From assembly GCA_041392805.1 (NCBI GenBank), contig JAWKLJ010000001.1:5699877-5763876 (forward strand): a stretch of DNA of 64,000 bases. The letters run 5' to 3'. Source of the stretch: Saprospiraceae bacterium (GTDB taxonomy: Bacteria; Bacteroidota; Bacteroidia; Chitinophagales; Saprospiraceae). Positions 27,479-37,115 of the stretch are shown here, one piece after another. Position 1 is the stretch's first letter, and each line of letters opens with the position of its first letter. Below the pieces are notes generated by a model. It saw only the letters and a list, made by a program, of their open reading frames with translations. It searched no databases and was not told where the DNA came from. The position numbers were made by a program, and so were the translations under genes.

Positions 27479-28873
27479 CTAGCTTTCCCGCAACAAGCCC
27501 ACTATCCAATTCGCAATAATCTCGACAATCTCCCCATTAAAATGAGTGCTCATATACTGTCGGTTGAAGCTTCTATCCCGCAACATGTTGACATATTCCT
27601 CCATAGAAGGAACCTTGGCAAAAGCATGTTCCGTTTCGGGAATGATCTTGTAGCTCCCTTTGCCCGGATGGTAAGTATTGACAATGTCGGCGATCACCTG
27701 GGCGGCTTCAGGGCCAATGGCTTGCAAATCGTACTCACCATATAAGGCCAGTGTATGAACCCCCGCCTCCTTCCAGGCTTGCACCTGATTTTGCTCATTG
27801 AGTTCTTGCCAGAAGGTATAATGGCGGCCGACAAATTGGTCGTTTTCAAAACGCATGATGCCATTTTCCATCAGGGATTTGTAGGTTGGATTTTCCATCA
27901 ATTCTGTTGGAGTTTTTTTCAATAAAAAAAACTCGGCTAGCAAAGGGGCAGCAGCTCTACTGGTGGCTTCTAATTGCACAAAATCATCCCCCCTTTTCAT
28001 GGCTTGCTCCCGATGCACCTCCAACATATATTCATACCAGGATTTTACGACGGTCCCGTAAACGATCACACCTTTAGGTTGATGCTTAGTTGCCAGCAAA
28101 GGCGCCGTAATGCCTCCCAGTGAATGGCCGAAATAAAAAATATTGTCTGTGTCTAGAAAGTCGTACTTCTTCAAATCCGTCATAGCCGCATCAAAGGCGT
28201 CCAGTTCTTGCTGATAATTGATGGTATTGCAATCCAAAGCGCCATTGCTATCACCTACTCCTGGCTTTTCTACACGATAAACAGCAAATCCTCTTTCTAC
28301 AAAATCATCAACAAACCTCCTGACCGGCCCTGAATTGTCGTAATAAGCATCAATAGAGCCACAATCAAAACCTTGGAAATACACCACTAATGGGAAATGA
28401 CCATCTGCTTTGGGTTTGTGAATAATGGAACGGAGCATGCCATTGGCATAGGGCACGGCATCATAAATAACTTCGGCAACAGAGGAGGTTTCAAGCGGTT
28501 TGCCCTTCACCTTCCCCATGAGTGTTAGCTTTTTATTTTCTCGCCAAACTTCTACCGTGATAGCTTGGTTTGCATAAAATTGTTGTGCCATTTCCACCGC
28601 TTGTTGGGTATTTTCTATAACCTTTCCATTGATCGTAAGTAAGATGTCTTCGGCTTGCAAACCAAGGTTGGCGGCGGTGCTTGCTGGAATAACCTGCTGT
28701 AAATGGGTACCTTTCGTGTTTTCGAGGCCCCTTTGGGCTTGGATTTCTGCCGTGATGGGGCCGAGCATTGCCCCGAGGGAGCCTTTTCTGGCCAGGTTTT
28801 GACCCATGAGGGAAGAGGCAGCGATGCCACAAAGCAAAAGGACCAAGAAGGAGAGGTAAGGTTTTAGTTGCAT
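27479..28873 (-). CDS. PDZ-domain / alpha-beta hydrolase fusion, exported
   Basis: This 464-residue protein has a signal peptide (about 1-25, ending SLMGQ). A PDZ domain follows (about 30-125, GLQAEDILLTINGKVIENTQ), then an alpha/beta-hydrolase domain (about 135-460). That domain has an oxyanion-type VVYFQGFDCGS, the nucleophile elbow FGHSLGG (Ser at about 255), a late Asp in YGEYDLQ and His in ETEHAFAKV. It is likely a periplasmic esterase or peptidase-like hydrolase; substrate unknown. The PDZ may bind C-termini or regulate access. It is upstream of the oxidoreductase gene. Confidence 0.85.
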   Translation of the reverse strand: MQLKPYLSFLVLLLCGIAASSLMGQNLARKGSLGAMLGPITAEIQAQRGLENTKGTHLQQVIPASTAANLGLQAEDILLTINGKVIENTQQAVEMAQQFYANQAITVEVWRENKKLTLMGKVKGKPLETSSVAEVIYDAVPYANGMLRSIIHKPKADGHFPLVVYFQGFDCGSIDAYYDNSGPVRRFVDDFVERGFAVYRVEKPGVGDSNGALDCNTINYQQELDAFDAAMTDLKKYDFLDTDNIFYFGHSLGGITAPLLATKHQPKGVIVYGTVVKSWYEYMLEVHREQAMKRGDDFVQLEATSRAAAPLLAEFFLLKKTPTELMENPTYKSLMENGIMRFENDQFVGRHYTFWQELNEQNQVQAWKEAGVHTLALYGEYDLQAIGPEAAQVIADIVNTYHPGKGSYKIIPETEHAFAKVPSMEEYVNMLRDRSFNRQYMSTHFNGEIVEIIANWIVGLLRES

Positions 28874-28997
28874 GATAAACAGAAATTTAGGAGATAATAT
28901 AAGGTTTTTTCAGTTTCCACGCACCGAAGAAGTTGCTAAATTGGCGATACTAAGTACACGGTGTAAAAAATAATTTGAAACCAGGCGGATGTCGGTG

Positions 28998-29013
28998 CCT
29001 GTCGGCCGACAGG
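28998..29013. repeat. 16-bp perfect palindrome in a folded intergenic element
   Basis: CCTGTCGGCCGACAGG is fully self-complementary. Around it, GGTGTAAAAA (about 28960) and TTTTTACACGC (about 29060) are also inverted, so about 28955-29075 can fold as one structure in the 210-bp gap between two leftward genes. Confidence 0.6.
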
Positions 29014-29083
29014 TAGATTTTTCACCAGCATCTCTCTCAAATGGTTTGTGAAAATAAACTTTTTACACGCTGCACTAAGGATA

Positions 29084-29962
29084 CTAGCGGATTCTAAGCA
29101 TCGGTCGCGTTAAACAAGTAGGGCCGCCGCCGCCTTTTACACTTATTTCCATTCCTGAATAGGTCAAAACCTCACAACCTGCTTGTAGAAGCGCAGCTTG
29201 GGTTTGTGGGTTTCCTTCTAGCATGATACATTTTCTGGGGGCAATAGCCAGGACATTGCATGCCATAGCTTCAAATTCCGTAGTCGGCACTTCGATCAAA
29301 TCAAACCCCCTATGCAGGAGTTCCTTTCTGAATGCGATAGGCATCAAAGGTGAATAAACGACGGCCAGGTTCTTATCCACCGGACTTAGAATGGACATCA
29401 GGTGAAAGACATCAGAAGGCCCTTTATAATGAGGTAGCGGTACAACGATGATCTCAATACCTCTAGGTTCGAGCATGGCTTTTAGCTGGGCAATACCAGA
29501 CGCATTGGTCCGGTAAGTATGGCCAACTGCTAAGGTTTTATCATCCAACCAGGCCACGTCTCCCCCTTCCAGGGTGCCGGGTGCCATTATTTCACCGAGT
29601 ATAGGAAGGTGATGGTCCTCAAAAGCGCGTTTCTGAGCCAGTGGTTCATTTATTCTGCCCGATTTTCCCATGCTACAAATGATCATCCCAAAATCGGTGG
29701 CAATAGAAGCATCTCGACAATAAAGGGAATCAATACTTAGGCTTTTATCAAAGGGAAAATAAGACAAGGCCACACCGGCCTGGCTTAGGTAGGCTTCAAA
29801 ATCTGCATATTCTTTGAGGGCTAGGGCGAAATTTGGTTGGGATAAATAATGTAAGGCTTGCCATTGCTGGTTCAATAGTTGTTGTGAAACGAAGGCTGCC
29901 TCCGTCCGTTTTATAAATAAGGATTGCAGGGTTAAATACTCAGAATGATGGGTGGTATGCAT
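29084..29962 (-). CDS. Amidinotransferase-fold hydrolase (DDAH / arginine deiminase-related)
   Basis: This 292-residue enzyme belongs to the guanidine-modifying superfamily. Visible features are CRDASIATDFG, TLEGGDVAWLD (substrate acidic pair), the catalytic His in SDVFHLMSI and the C-terminal nucleophile Cys in GGPTCLTRP (about 282). It probably cleaves free arginine or a methylated arginine to citrulline plus an amine. The amino-acid permease gene ends 3 bp upstream, so the two are co-transcribed and likely form an uptake-and-breakdown pair for an arginine-like compound. The exact substrate is an inference. Confidence 0.85.
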   Translation of the reverse strand: MHTTHHSEYLTLQSLFIKRTEAAFVSQQLLNQQWQALHYLSQPNFALALKEYADFEAYLSQAGVALSYFPFDKSLSIDSLYCRDASIATDFGMIICSMGKSGRINEPLAQKRAFEDHHLPILGEIMAPGTLEGGDVAWLDDKTLAVGHTYRTNASGIAQLKAMLEPRGIEIIVVPLPHYKGPSDVFHLMSILSPVDKNLAVVYSPLMPIAFRKELLHRGFDLIEVPTTEFEAMACNVLAIAPRKCIMLEGNPQTQAALLQAGCEVLTYSGMEISVKGGGGPTCLTRPMLRIR

Positions 29963-29965
29963 AGG

Positions 29966-31270
29966 TTAGTTTGGTTTTTGCCATTTCATAAAAACGTAAA
30001 AGGGAACACCCAAAAGTAATAATAGAAACCCGTAGAATACCGTGTCCTGTCCAGACCCATAAATGGCCCAAAGGCTGTAGAGGAAACCCAGGCTGGATAA
30101 AACGATAGTTTGCAAACGGTTTTTCGCCTGTAGTTTATGGTCAATTACGACCAAGGCATAAGCTGCTGCGGTAAAGAGGTAGGGCACCAGGCAGGATAGC
30201 GTTGTAAGGAGTACCATAAATTTAAACTGGTCCACCAGGCCTTCCGTATAATTCATCAGCATGACTCCTGAGGATAAAGTACTCCCTATCATTAAGCCAA
30301 TAACTGGCGTCCCGTTTTTGTTCTCTCTCTTAAAAATCTTGGGGAATAAATCATCTTTTGCAGCTGCCATCGGAATTTGTCCGGTGATTAAAATCCAACC
30401 ATTTAAGGCTCCCATGCCAGCAATGGCTGCCCCGGCGGCAACAAAATAGCCTGCATACTCTCCGCCGATGAGTTTGGCGGCATCCGCAAAAGGCGTTGGG
30501 GATTGCTGCAGGGTTTGGTTGGGTACTATGCCAAATAAAACGACTGTTCCCAGGATATAAATGAAGGCTGTAATAATGGTGCCCAACATGGTGGCTTTCG
30601 GAACCGTTGTTTCAGGGTTTTCTATGTTTTCGGCTGGGATCGTTGCACATTCAATTCCTAAAAAAGCATATAAAGTAAGGGTCGCGGCCATCGAAATGGT
30701 AGTCAGATGGCTTTGTTCGGTTAAATTGAAAGCGGGGAAATTGGCAAAGTCTAGAAAAAAAACACCAAATAGGACCACAAAAGCCAGGGGTAAGATTTTT
30801 AAAACAGTAGTAATCACCTGGACTTTACCCGAATCTTTTATACCCCTTGCATTAATCCAGGTAAAAAACCAGATCAATCCTAATCCAAGGCTGATAGACT
30901 GGATGGGTTCATGAGCCAGGGAAGGGAAGAAGAAGCTCATTGCCCCAACTACTGCCGTCGCAATGGCACCATTGCTGATCCAGGTAGAAATCCAATATCC
31001 CCAGGCGACCAAAAATCCTATAAAATCGCCAAATCCTGCACTGGAATAGGCATAGGGGCCGCCGCTTTTGCTACTAATCATCCGGCTGAAATTGCTGAAG
31101 ATTTTGGCCAAGACCAAGGCGCCTGTAGCCGACAAAACCCACCCTAAAATGCTTATACTCCCATATGGTGCCATGGCAGCAGGCAAGACAAATATTCCGG
31201 CGCCAATCATATTGCCGATCACCAACGAAGTGGCAGTTACTAAGCCGATTTTTTGAACACTTTTTTGCAT
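29966..31270 (-). CDS. APC-superfamily amino acid permease
   Basis: This 434-residue inner-membrane transporter has about 12 hydrophobic segments. The start motif SLVIGNMIGAGIFVLPAAMA (about 16-35) is the unwound first helix of APC/APA carriers, followed by SKSGGPYAYSSAGFG. It resembles the arginine/agmatine or arginine/ornithine antiporter branch, which suits the amidinohydrolase gene 3 bp downstream. The true substrate cannot be read from the sequence. Confidence 0.88.
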   Translation of the reverse strand: MQKSVQKIGLVTATSLVIGNMIGAGIFVLPAAMAPYGSISILGWVLSATGALVLAKIFSNFSRMISSKSGGPYAYSSAGFGDFIGFLVAWGYWISTWISNGAIATAVVGAMSFFFPSLAHEPIQSISLGLGLIWFFTWINARGIKDSGKVQVITTVLKILPLAFVVLFGVFFLDFANFPAFNLTEQSHLTTISMAATLTLYAFLGIECATIPAENIENPETTVPKATMLGTIITAFIYILGTVVLFGIVPNQTLQQSPTPFADAAKLIGGEYAGYFVAAGAAIAGMGALNGWILITGQIPMAAAKDDLFPKIFKRENKNGTPVIGLMIGSTLSSGVMLMNYTEGLVDQFKFMVLLTTLSCLVPYLFTAAAYALVVIDHKLQAKNRLQTIVLSSLGFLYSLWAIYGSGQDTVFYGFLLLLLGVPFYVFMKWQKPN

Positions 31271-31734
31271 TTGTTGCTTCAGATAAGAGGTGAAAACTGC
31301 CCTAGGTTATCAATGCGCTGGTAGGCAGTCCAACTTTGGCACCCGAGGGTACAATATAGGATCTTCTGGACAAGGTTTTCGCTAAATTGACGCAAATATG
31401 CTTTGGATAGCGACAAAAAAAGTTTATTTATTTGAAAACTGCTCCCATTGCCCTCCCGTTAGGGGTACAATTTATTTTCCGGTTTTCATTTTGGAGTCAG
31501 GCCGGAATACAAATTTTGCTATGCTTGTTTAGCGGATATTGTAATTTAAATATCAATCTGCAAAACACTGATTTTGTTCACTCTTTTTCAAAATTAAAAT
31601 AATTCATAATGTAATCCCTTTTTTGACATACAACTGACATAGTTTTGCCTTCTATATGGGTGTTTTTTGAAGTTAAAACCCTATTTTTGGTTAGTTTTAC
31701 ACTCTTTTTAACAATAAACTTAAACCTAGTTTAG
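31271..31734. other. 464-bp intergenic region between divergent genes
   Basis: This region separates the permease gene (leftward) from susC (rightward). It is AT-rich toward susC. Apart from a candidate -7 box at 31640-31647, I see no gene, RNA or repeat. Confidence 0.6.
31640..31647 (+). promoter_or_regulatory. Candidate -7 box (TAnnTTTG) for susC
   Basis: TAGTTTTG matches the Bacteroidota -7 consensus. The nearest TTTG upstream (31622-31625) is only 14 bp away, shorter than the usual ~19-21. It would give a leader of about 80 nt before the ATG at 31735. Confidence 0.45.
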
Positions 31735-34700
31735 ATGAAAAAAATCTTACTTTGCATCTCACTAGTGATGCTCGGAACTAGCCTGTTTTCACAGATGGTA
31801 AAGGGCAAAATCACCGACGAAGGTGGCGAACCATTAATAGGCGCTACCGTTTTAGAAAAAGGTACTACCAATGGAACGGCAACTGATTTAGATGGAAACT
31901 TTGAACTCTCCGTTTCCAATTTAAATGCCATTTTGGAAGTTTCTTACACAGGGTTTGAACGACTTAGCTTGCCCTTGCAAGGACAGACCAATGTGACCAT
32001 TGCCTTGAATTCATCTAGTATTTCCATTGATGAAGTCGTTGTAGTAGGCTACGGTCAAACACGTAAAGAAGGCCTCACTGGGTCCGTTACGACCTTAAGG
32101 TCAGATCGGCTGGAGCAAGTTCCGCTGGCTTCTGTCGAACAAACCCTCCAAGGAAATGTGGCTGGGCTACAATCTGTAACGGGTAATGGACAACCTGGTG
32201 CCAATGTGCAAATTCGCATCAGGGGGATTGGCTCTATCTCTGCTTCTAGTGAACCCCTCTATGTCATAGATGGGATTCCGGTGACAGCAGGTGACCTGAC
32301 CCGCACCAATACCACAGCCAACACCATGGCCTCTATCAACCCGAATGACATCGAAACGGTTACCGTTTTAAAAGATGCCTCGGCGACGGCTATTTATGGT
32401 TCCAGAGGTGCGAATGGTGTTATCCTGATCACTACGAAATCTGGTAAGGCAGGTAAAGCAAAGGTTAGTTTACGTACCCAATATGGCCTCAATGACTGGG
32501 CTGTTTCTGAAAGCCGCCGCTTGAAGCCAATGACCAGTACACAGTATACCGAGATGTTTTTAGATGGTTGGTTGATTAGAGGAGAAACCGTTGATAAAGC
32601 GATATCCAGGTTCCAGGGTTACTACGGAGATGCTGTCGAGTTTGGCCCTAATGGTGAAATCCAAAAGGTAAACGTTGAGACCGATTGGGTAGATGGAATC
32701 ACTCGTACGGGTGCAAACCAAAGCTATGACCTCAGTGTCCAAGGTGGTAATGAAAAAGCGACCTATTATGCTTCAGGTTCTTACTTTAGCCAGGAGTCAC
32801 CTATTATCTATTCTGGATTAGAGCGATATAATACCCGACTTAACCTGACCGTTAATGCAAGTGATCGATTTAAAATTACCAACAATATCTCTGGGTCATT
32901 CCTTAACCAACGAGGTGCTAGTGATGGTAGTGGCTGGGCAAATCCGTTGTACAGTGCCTACTTTATTGCACCTGTGATTCCTTTGTATGACGAGCAGGGA
33001 CGATTCTATGGCGATCACGCCAACTTCTTTATGGGTGGAAACAACCCCATCGGTAGTTTATCCGGTGATGACAACCGAGAATTTGATCAAATTCGGGTAA
33101 CGGATAACCTTAGTGCTGAATATACCCTGACCGATGGTTTAGTCTTCAAATCGTCCTGGTCTGCAGACCTGATCAACATTCAGGAGAATTTCTTCCGCAA
33201 TGGCCGTTATGGAGATGGTCGGAATAATGGTGGATATGCGAATGAATATGTGACCAATCAATTAAACTGGATCACCACGCAAACCCTTAATTACCAGAAA
33301 TCCTTTAATAACACGCACAATTTCACTGTACTGGGTGGATATGAAGCACAAAAAACCAGAGATAAGTCAGTATTGGCTACGGGTGAAGGCTTCCCTAATC
33401 CTACCTTGCGTACCTTGGCTAGTGCGGCTACCCCTACCCAGGCGAGTAGCTTGATTTCTGAATACTCTTTTCAATCTGTCTTTTCAAGGCTGGATTATAA
33501 CTATAATTTAAAGTACTACCTGTCTGGTTCAATCCGTAGAGATGGATCTTCTCGCTTTGGTAGCAATAATCGCTTTGGTACCTTCTGGTCGGTAGGTGCA
33601 TCTTGGCGTTTGGATCAAGAAGCCTTCCTCGCAAATTCTACCATTTTTAATGAATTGAAGCTAAGGGCCAGTTATGGAACCAATGGTAATGCAGGTATTG
33701 GCAATTACGTGGCCAAAAGCTTGTTTGGGTTCGGATTTGACTACGATGGAGAAGGTGGTGGTGCATTGACCAACATTGGTAACCAGGATTTAACCTGGGA
33801 AACCTCGACTAACTTCAACGTTGGAGTAGATTTTGGTCTTTTCAATGTGCTTTCTGGTACGGTTGAATATTTCGATAGAGAATCAGATAACCTGCTACTT
33901 AATCGCCCTATTTCAGGAACGACTGGATTTACTTCTTTGACCCAGAATTTTGGGGCGATGAGAAACTCCGGTATTGAAATTACCTTAAACGCTGCTATCG
34001 TTGAAACCAATGATTTGCAAATCAGCGTTGGTGGTAATATTTCTTTCTTGAAAAACGAGATTACCAGACTGGATGAGGAGATCATAGATGGGACTAAAAT
34101 CCGAAGAGAAGGGTTGGATTTCCAATCTTATTACCTTACGCAATGGGCCGGGGTGAATCCTGATGATGGTAAACCTCAATGGTATACCGACGAAACCAGA
34201 ACCGAGGTTACAGGAACCTTTAGCCAGGCAGATCGAATTGTAGACAAATCAGCAACGCCAGACTTTTTTGGTGGATTTAATATGAACATCCGCTACCGAG
34301 GATTGACATTGGATGGACAGATGTCTTTTAGCTGGGGCAATTATTTGTATGATACAGAAGCACGATTCCTCCAAGGAGACGGTGCGCTTACACCACGTAG
34401 CCAAACGAATCTTAACCTGCAAAGGTGGAAAAACCCAGGGGATATGACAGATGTACCCTACTTCCGATGGGGAGGCAACAATGGTAGTAACTCTGCCAAC
34501 ATGACGCGGTGGTTATTCGACGGATCCTACATTCGCCTACGCAATGTGACCTTGTCATATGATTTGCCAGCTAATTTGTTGTCAACGGTGAAACTTTCCA
34601 GCATACGTGCTTATGTAAGAGGTACTAATTTGCTCACCTTTGTTAAAGATGACAGATTATACCACGATCCTGAAGCTCAAATCAACGGATTGATTTCCTC

Positions 34701-34752
34701 ACCTATCCCAAATCTTAAGACAATCTCTTTTGGTCTTGATCTTGGATTTTAA
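31735..34752 (+). CDS. SusC/RagA-family TonB-linked outer-membrane transporter
   Basis: This 1005-residue outer-membrane protein has a signal peptide (about 1-20, ending LFSQ), a CarboxypepD_reg-like domain (about 22-97, KGKITDEGGEPLIGATVLEK), the TonB-contact region DEVVVVGYGQTRK (about 98-110), and a plug domain. The plug has ALASVEQTLQGNVAG-like and SEPLYVIDGIPV motifs and ATAIYGSRGANGVILITTK. The rest is a ~750-residue 22-strand barrel ending ISFGLDLGF. It imports an oligomeric nutrient with its SusD partner, which starts 19 bp downstream. No glycosidase or peptidase gene lies in the locus, so the ligand is not known. Confidence 0.95.
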   Translation: MKKILLCISLVMLGTSLFSQMVKGKITDEGGEPLIGATVLEKGTTNGTATDLDGNFELSVSNLNAILEVSYTGFERLSLPLQGQTNVTIALNSSSISIDEVVVVGYGQTRKEGLTGSVTTLRSDRLEQVPLASVEQTLQGNVAGLQSVTGNGQPGANVQIRIRGIGSISASSEPLYVIDGIPVTAGDLTRTNTTANTMASINPNDIETVTVLKDASATAIYGSRGANGVILITTKSGKAGKAKVSLRTQYGLNDWAVSESRRLKPMTSTQYTEMFLDGWLIRGETVDKAISRFQGYYGDAVEFGPNGEIQKVNVETDWVDGITRTGANQSYDLSVQGGNEKATYYASGSYFSQESPIIYSGLERYNTRLNLTVNASDRFKITNNISGSFLNQRGASDGSGWANPLYSAYFIAPVIPLYDEQGRFYGDHANFFMGGNNPIGSLSGDDNREFDQIRVTDNLSAEYTLTDGLVFKSSWSADLINIQENFFRNGRYGDGRNNGGYANEYVTNQLNWITTQTLNYQKSFNNTHNFTVLGGYEAQKTRDKSVLATGEGFPNPTLRTLASAATPTQASSLISEYSFQSVFSRLDYNYNLKYYLSGSIRRDGSSRFGSNNRFGTFWSVGASWRLDQEAFLANSTIFNELKLRASYGTNGNAGIGNYVAKSLFGFGFDYDGEGGGALTNIGNQDLTWETSTNFNVGVDFGLFNVLSGTVEYFDRESDNLLLNRPISGTTGFTSLTQNFGAMRNSGIEITLNAAIVETNDLQISVGGNISFLKNEITRLDEEIIDGTKIRREGLDFQSYYLTQWAGVNPDDGKPQWYTDETRTEVTGTFSQADRIVDKSATPDFFGGFNMNIRYRGLTLDGQMSFSWGNYLYDTEARFLQGDGALTPRSQTNLNLQRWKNPGDMTDVPYFRWGGNNGSNSANMTRWLFDGSYIRLRNVTLSYDLPANLLSTVKLSSIRAYVRGTNLLTFVKDDRLYHDPEAQINGLISSPIPNLKTISFGLDLGF

Positions 34753-34771
34753 ATGTCAAAACGTAGAAATT

Positions 34772-36166
34772 ATGAAAGCATATCGCATAAAATTATTCAC
34801 GCTGGTTGTCGGATTAAGTCTTTTTTCTTGTAATGAAGACTTCCTCAACCTGGAGCCTTACCAGTCGGTAGACCTTGAAACAGCCATTCAAACCATTAGC
34901 GATTATAAAGCTGCTGTATTGGGAACTTATTCTGGTTTACAATCTTCAAATTACTATGGCCGTTATTTCGTGTTGGTGCCTGATGTAATGTCTGATAACG
35001 TCAAGCAAAATAGCCAGGCCAATAGGGCTGCTCTGTATTCTGATTTTGACACTGATGCCAATGATGGAATCGCTAGTGGTATGTGGAATACCATTTACAA
35101 TACCATTGCCAGGGCTAATACGGCTATCAATGCTAAGGCGGAGATTCCTGATGCCGTAAAAGCAGACCGTGACCAGTTGGTTGGAGAAGCTTATACCCTG
35201 AGGGCTTTGGCTCACTTCGACTTGGTTAGAATGTTTGCGCAGCATTATGGGTTTACAGCTGCTAATGATCATCCGGGCGTGCCGGTTGTTACGGTATTTG
35301 ATAAAGATGCCAAACCATCACGCAATACGGTGAAGGAAGTGTATACACAAATCGTGGCAGACTTGAATACGGCGATTGGCTTGTTGACCCAAGACCCTGG
35401 TTCTTCTCGTATTTCAAAAATGGCTGCCAAAGCTTTATTAGCTCGGGTATACCTTTATATGGGCGAATATGCCTTGGCGGAAGCACAAGCGAATGATGTC
35501 ATCACGAATAGCAAGTATTCCTTGTTGTCTACAGATAACTATGTAGCAGCCTGGAGTGGCCGAAATTCGTCAGAATCTATTTTTGAAATCAGCTTTAGTG
35601 AAGTCGATGACAATGGATCTGATGCCCTAGGCCGTATGTATATTGTCCAGGGATATGGCGATTACCTTCCTGCGGGAGATTTGATCCAATTGATACCAGA
35701 AGGTGATGTGAGGTTAGGCTTGTTCAAAGAAGATTCCAATCTCAGCGGTGAATATGGCATGGTGAGGGTAGATAAATATCCTGATCCTACTGTACAAAAC
35801 AGTACGCCTGTGATTCGCCTTTCAGAGGTATACCTGATTCGTGCAGAAGCACGTGCCAGGACGGGGAATGAGCCTGGAGCACGCGAGGATTTAGATGCTA
35901 TTCGATTGAGAGGTTTGCCTAGCCTTGCACCAAGCACCGCAAGTGGACAAGAGCTAATCGATGCTATCCTCACCGAGCGACGCATCGAATTGATGTTCGA
36001 GGGTCAGCGATTATGGGATTTGATGAGAACCAAACAAGGGGTGAATCGTATCAATTGTACGAATTCTACTTGTAAAGTAGATTACCCAGATAATCGATTT
36101 GTTTCGCCTATCCCACAAGGAGAGTTGGATGCGAATGAAAATATGACACAAAACCCAGGTTTCTAA
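34772..36166 (+). CDS. SusD/RagB-family nutrient-binding lipoprotein
   Basis: This 464-residue surface lipoprotein has its start at ATG 34772, giving a clean signal MKAYRIKLFTLVVGLSLFSC with lipobox LFSC. A longer frame from TTG 34730 overlaps susC and is rejected. It has SusD hallmarks: NLEPYQSVDLETAIQT, the TPR-like helices (ALAHFDLVRMFAQHYGF; KAALLARVYLYMGEYALAEAQ), and the C-terminal RAEARARTGN, ILTERRIELMFEGQRLWDLM and a final NPGF. It forms the lid of the SusC transporter encoded immediately upstream. Confidence 0.95.
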   Translation: MKAYRIKLFTLVVGLSLFSCNEDFLNLEPYQSVDLETAIQTISDYKAAVLGTYSGLQSSNYYGRYFVLVPDVMSDNVKQNSQANRAALYSDFDTDANDGIASGMWNTIYNTIARANTAINAKAEIPDAVKADRDQLVGEAYTLRALAHFDLVRMFAQHYGFTAANDHPGVPVVTVFDKDAKPSRNTVKEVYTQIVADLNTAIGLLTQDPGSSRISKMAAKALLARVYLYMGEYALAEAQANDVITNSKYSLLSTDNYVAAWSGRNSSESIFEISFSEVDDNGSDALGRMYIVQGYGDYLPAGDLIQLIPEGDVRLGLFKEDSNLSGEYGMVRVDKYPDPTVQNSTPVIRLSEVYLIRAEARARTGNEPGAREDLDAIRLRGLPSLAPSTASGQELIDAILTERRIELMFEGQRLWDLMRTKQGVNRINCTNSTCKVDYPDNRFVSPIPQGELDANENMTQNPGF

Positions 36167-36238
36167 TGCCTGTAATGGGGTATTAAAAATCGGAGTTCAT
36201 CCCGAATTTTTTCTGGGATGATTCCAAGGCTTTTTTAG

Positions 36239-36331
36239 GGGACGTGGAGGTATTGGAGGAGTGGAGTTAATGGAGAAAAGGCTAACTTGAGCCCTCCAAT
36301 ACCTCTTAAACTCCAATAACTCTACGTCCTA
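36239..36331. repeat. Inverted purine-rich element (related to 8774-8853 and 9517-9558)
   Basis: It starts GGGACGTGGAGGTATTGGAG and ends TAACTCTACGTCC; the two halves are imperfect inverses around GGAGAAAAGG and CCCTCCAATACCTC. It lies between the convergent susD and head-GIN genes and could also act as a terminator. Confidence 0.75.
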
Positions 36332-36380
36332 AAAAACGCTTTGACTATCTGGGAGAAATTAGGGACGAGCTCGTTTGTTT

Positions 36381-37115
36381 TTACATCTTTCGAATATCGC
36401 CAAATACCGTCCTTGTATTTTTTTCTTTAGGGTCACCTTTGTATTCAATTGTTCCGCCCGTATTGGCCGCAGCATCGATGCTCTCGGAGGCATTCGCCCT
36501 AATGGAACCACCTGTACCTGCCCTGGCATATACCCGCTCTCCATCCAGGTGATAACCGTCAAACTGGCCGCCCGTGTTGGCGCCGAGGCGTTGGATTTTG
36601 GCAAAGCCCCCTAGTTCAACCACACCGCCTTCTGCTGCATCGGCCTCTAGTGCCTCAACTTGTAAGTCCAATTCAATTCGGCCGCCAGAAGCTGCCTTGA
36701 TATAGATATTATCTGTTTGAATGATCTCTTTGCCGTAAATTCGCGCCCCGGCTTGGGCCCTTATTTTACGCAATTCCTGATAGGTGACCACCACTTTGAC
36801 CTGATCGTGTTTGAGTTGATTGGGGGTGCTCATTTGGATTTTAAGGGTGCCCTGTTTGACAAAAATATTGATTTTGTCTTCGTCGATATTGCCAGCATAA
36901 ACCGTTGCTTTATCCTCTGTGCCAGCCTCCAGGACGACTTCAAAATTACCAAACACCGAAATGCCATCAAAAGGAGATAAACCTCTGCTGGATTGAGCGT
37001 TCATTTTGGCCAGTGCAACCAATAAAAGAAAGAGGCCAATTAAAACGACTCTTGAGATAATTTGCAGGTTATTTAGTTCCTTGGTTTGAAAATCTTTGAA
37101 TCTGTAAATTCTCAT
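36381..37115 (-). CDS. Head-GIN domain (DUF2807) exported protein
   Basis: This 244-residue protein has an N-terminal signal-type helix (about 18-40, ISRVVLIGLFLLLVALAKMNA). About 45-235 form the right-handed parallel beta-helix of the head-GIN domain, recognised from FDGISVFGNFEVVLEAG and the repeated short polar strands with Gly/Ala turns (AEGGVVELGGFAK, NTGGQFDGYHLDG). Such proteins are widespread in Bacteroidota envelopes without a known role. It converges with susD. Confidence 0.85.
   Translation of the reverse strand: MRIYRFKDFQTKELNNLQIISRVVLIGLFLLLVALAKMNAQSSRGLSPFDGISVFGNFEVVLEAGTEDKATVYAGNIDEDKINIFVKQGTLKIQMSTPNQLKHDQVKVVVTYQELRKIRAQAGARIYGKEIIQTDNIYIKAASGGRIELDLQVEALEADAAEGGVVELGGFAKIQRLGANTGGQFDGYHLDGERVYARAGTGGSIRANASESIDAAANTGGTIEYKGDPKEKNTRTVFGDIRKM

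Noticed and set aside
27393..27509. N-terminal extension of the Gfo/Idh/MocA oxidoreductase
   Set aside because: The 39 extra residues are basic and unlike the family, and they would hide the Tat-type signal that begins at 27392.
34730..34771. Upstream TTG start for the SusD-like protein
   Set aside because: It overlaps the end of susC and would put 14 residues before an ideal lipoprotein signal.
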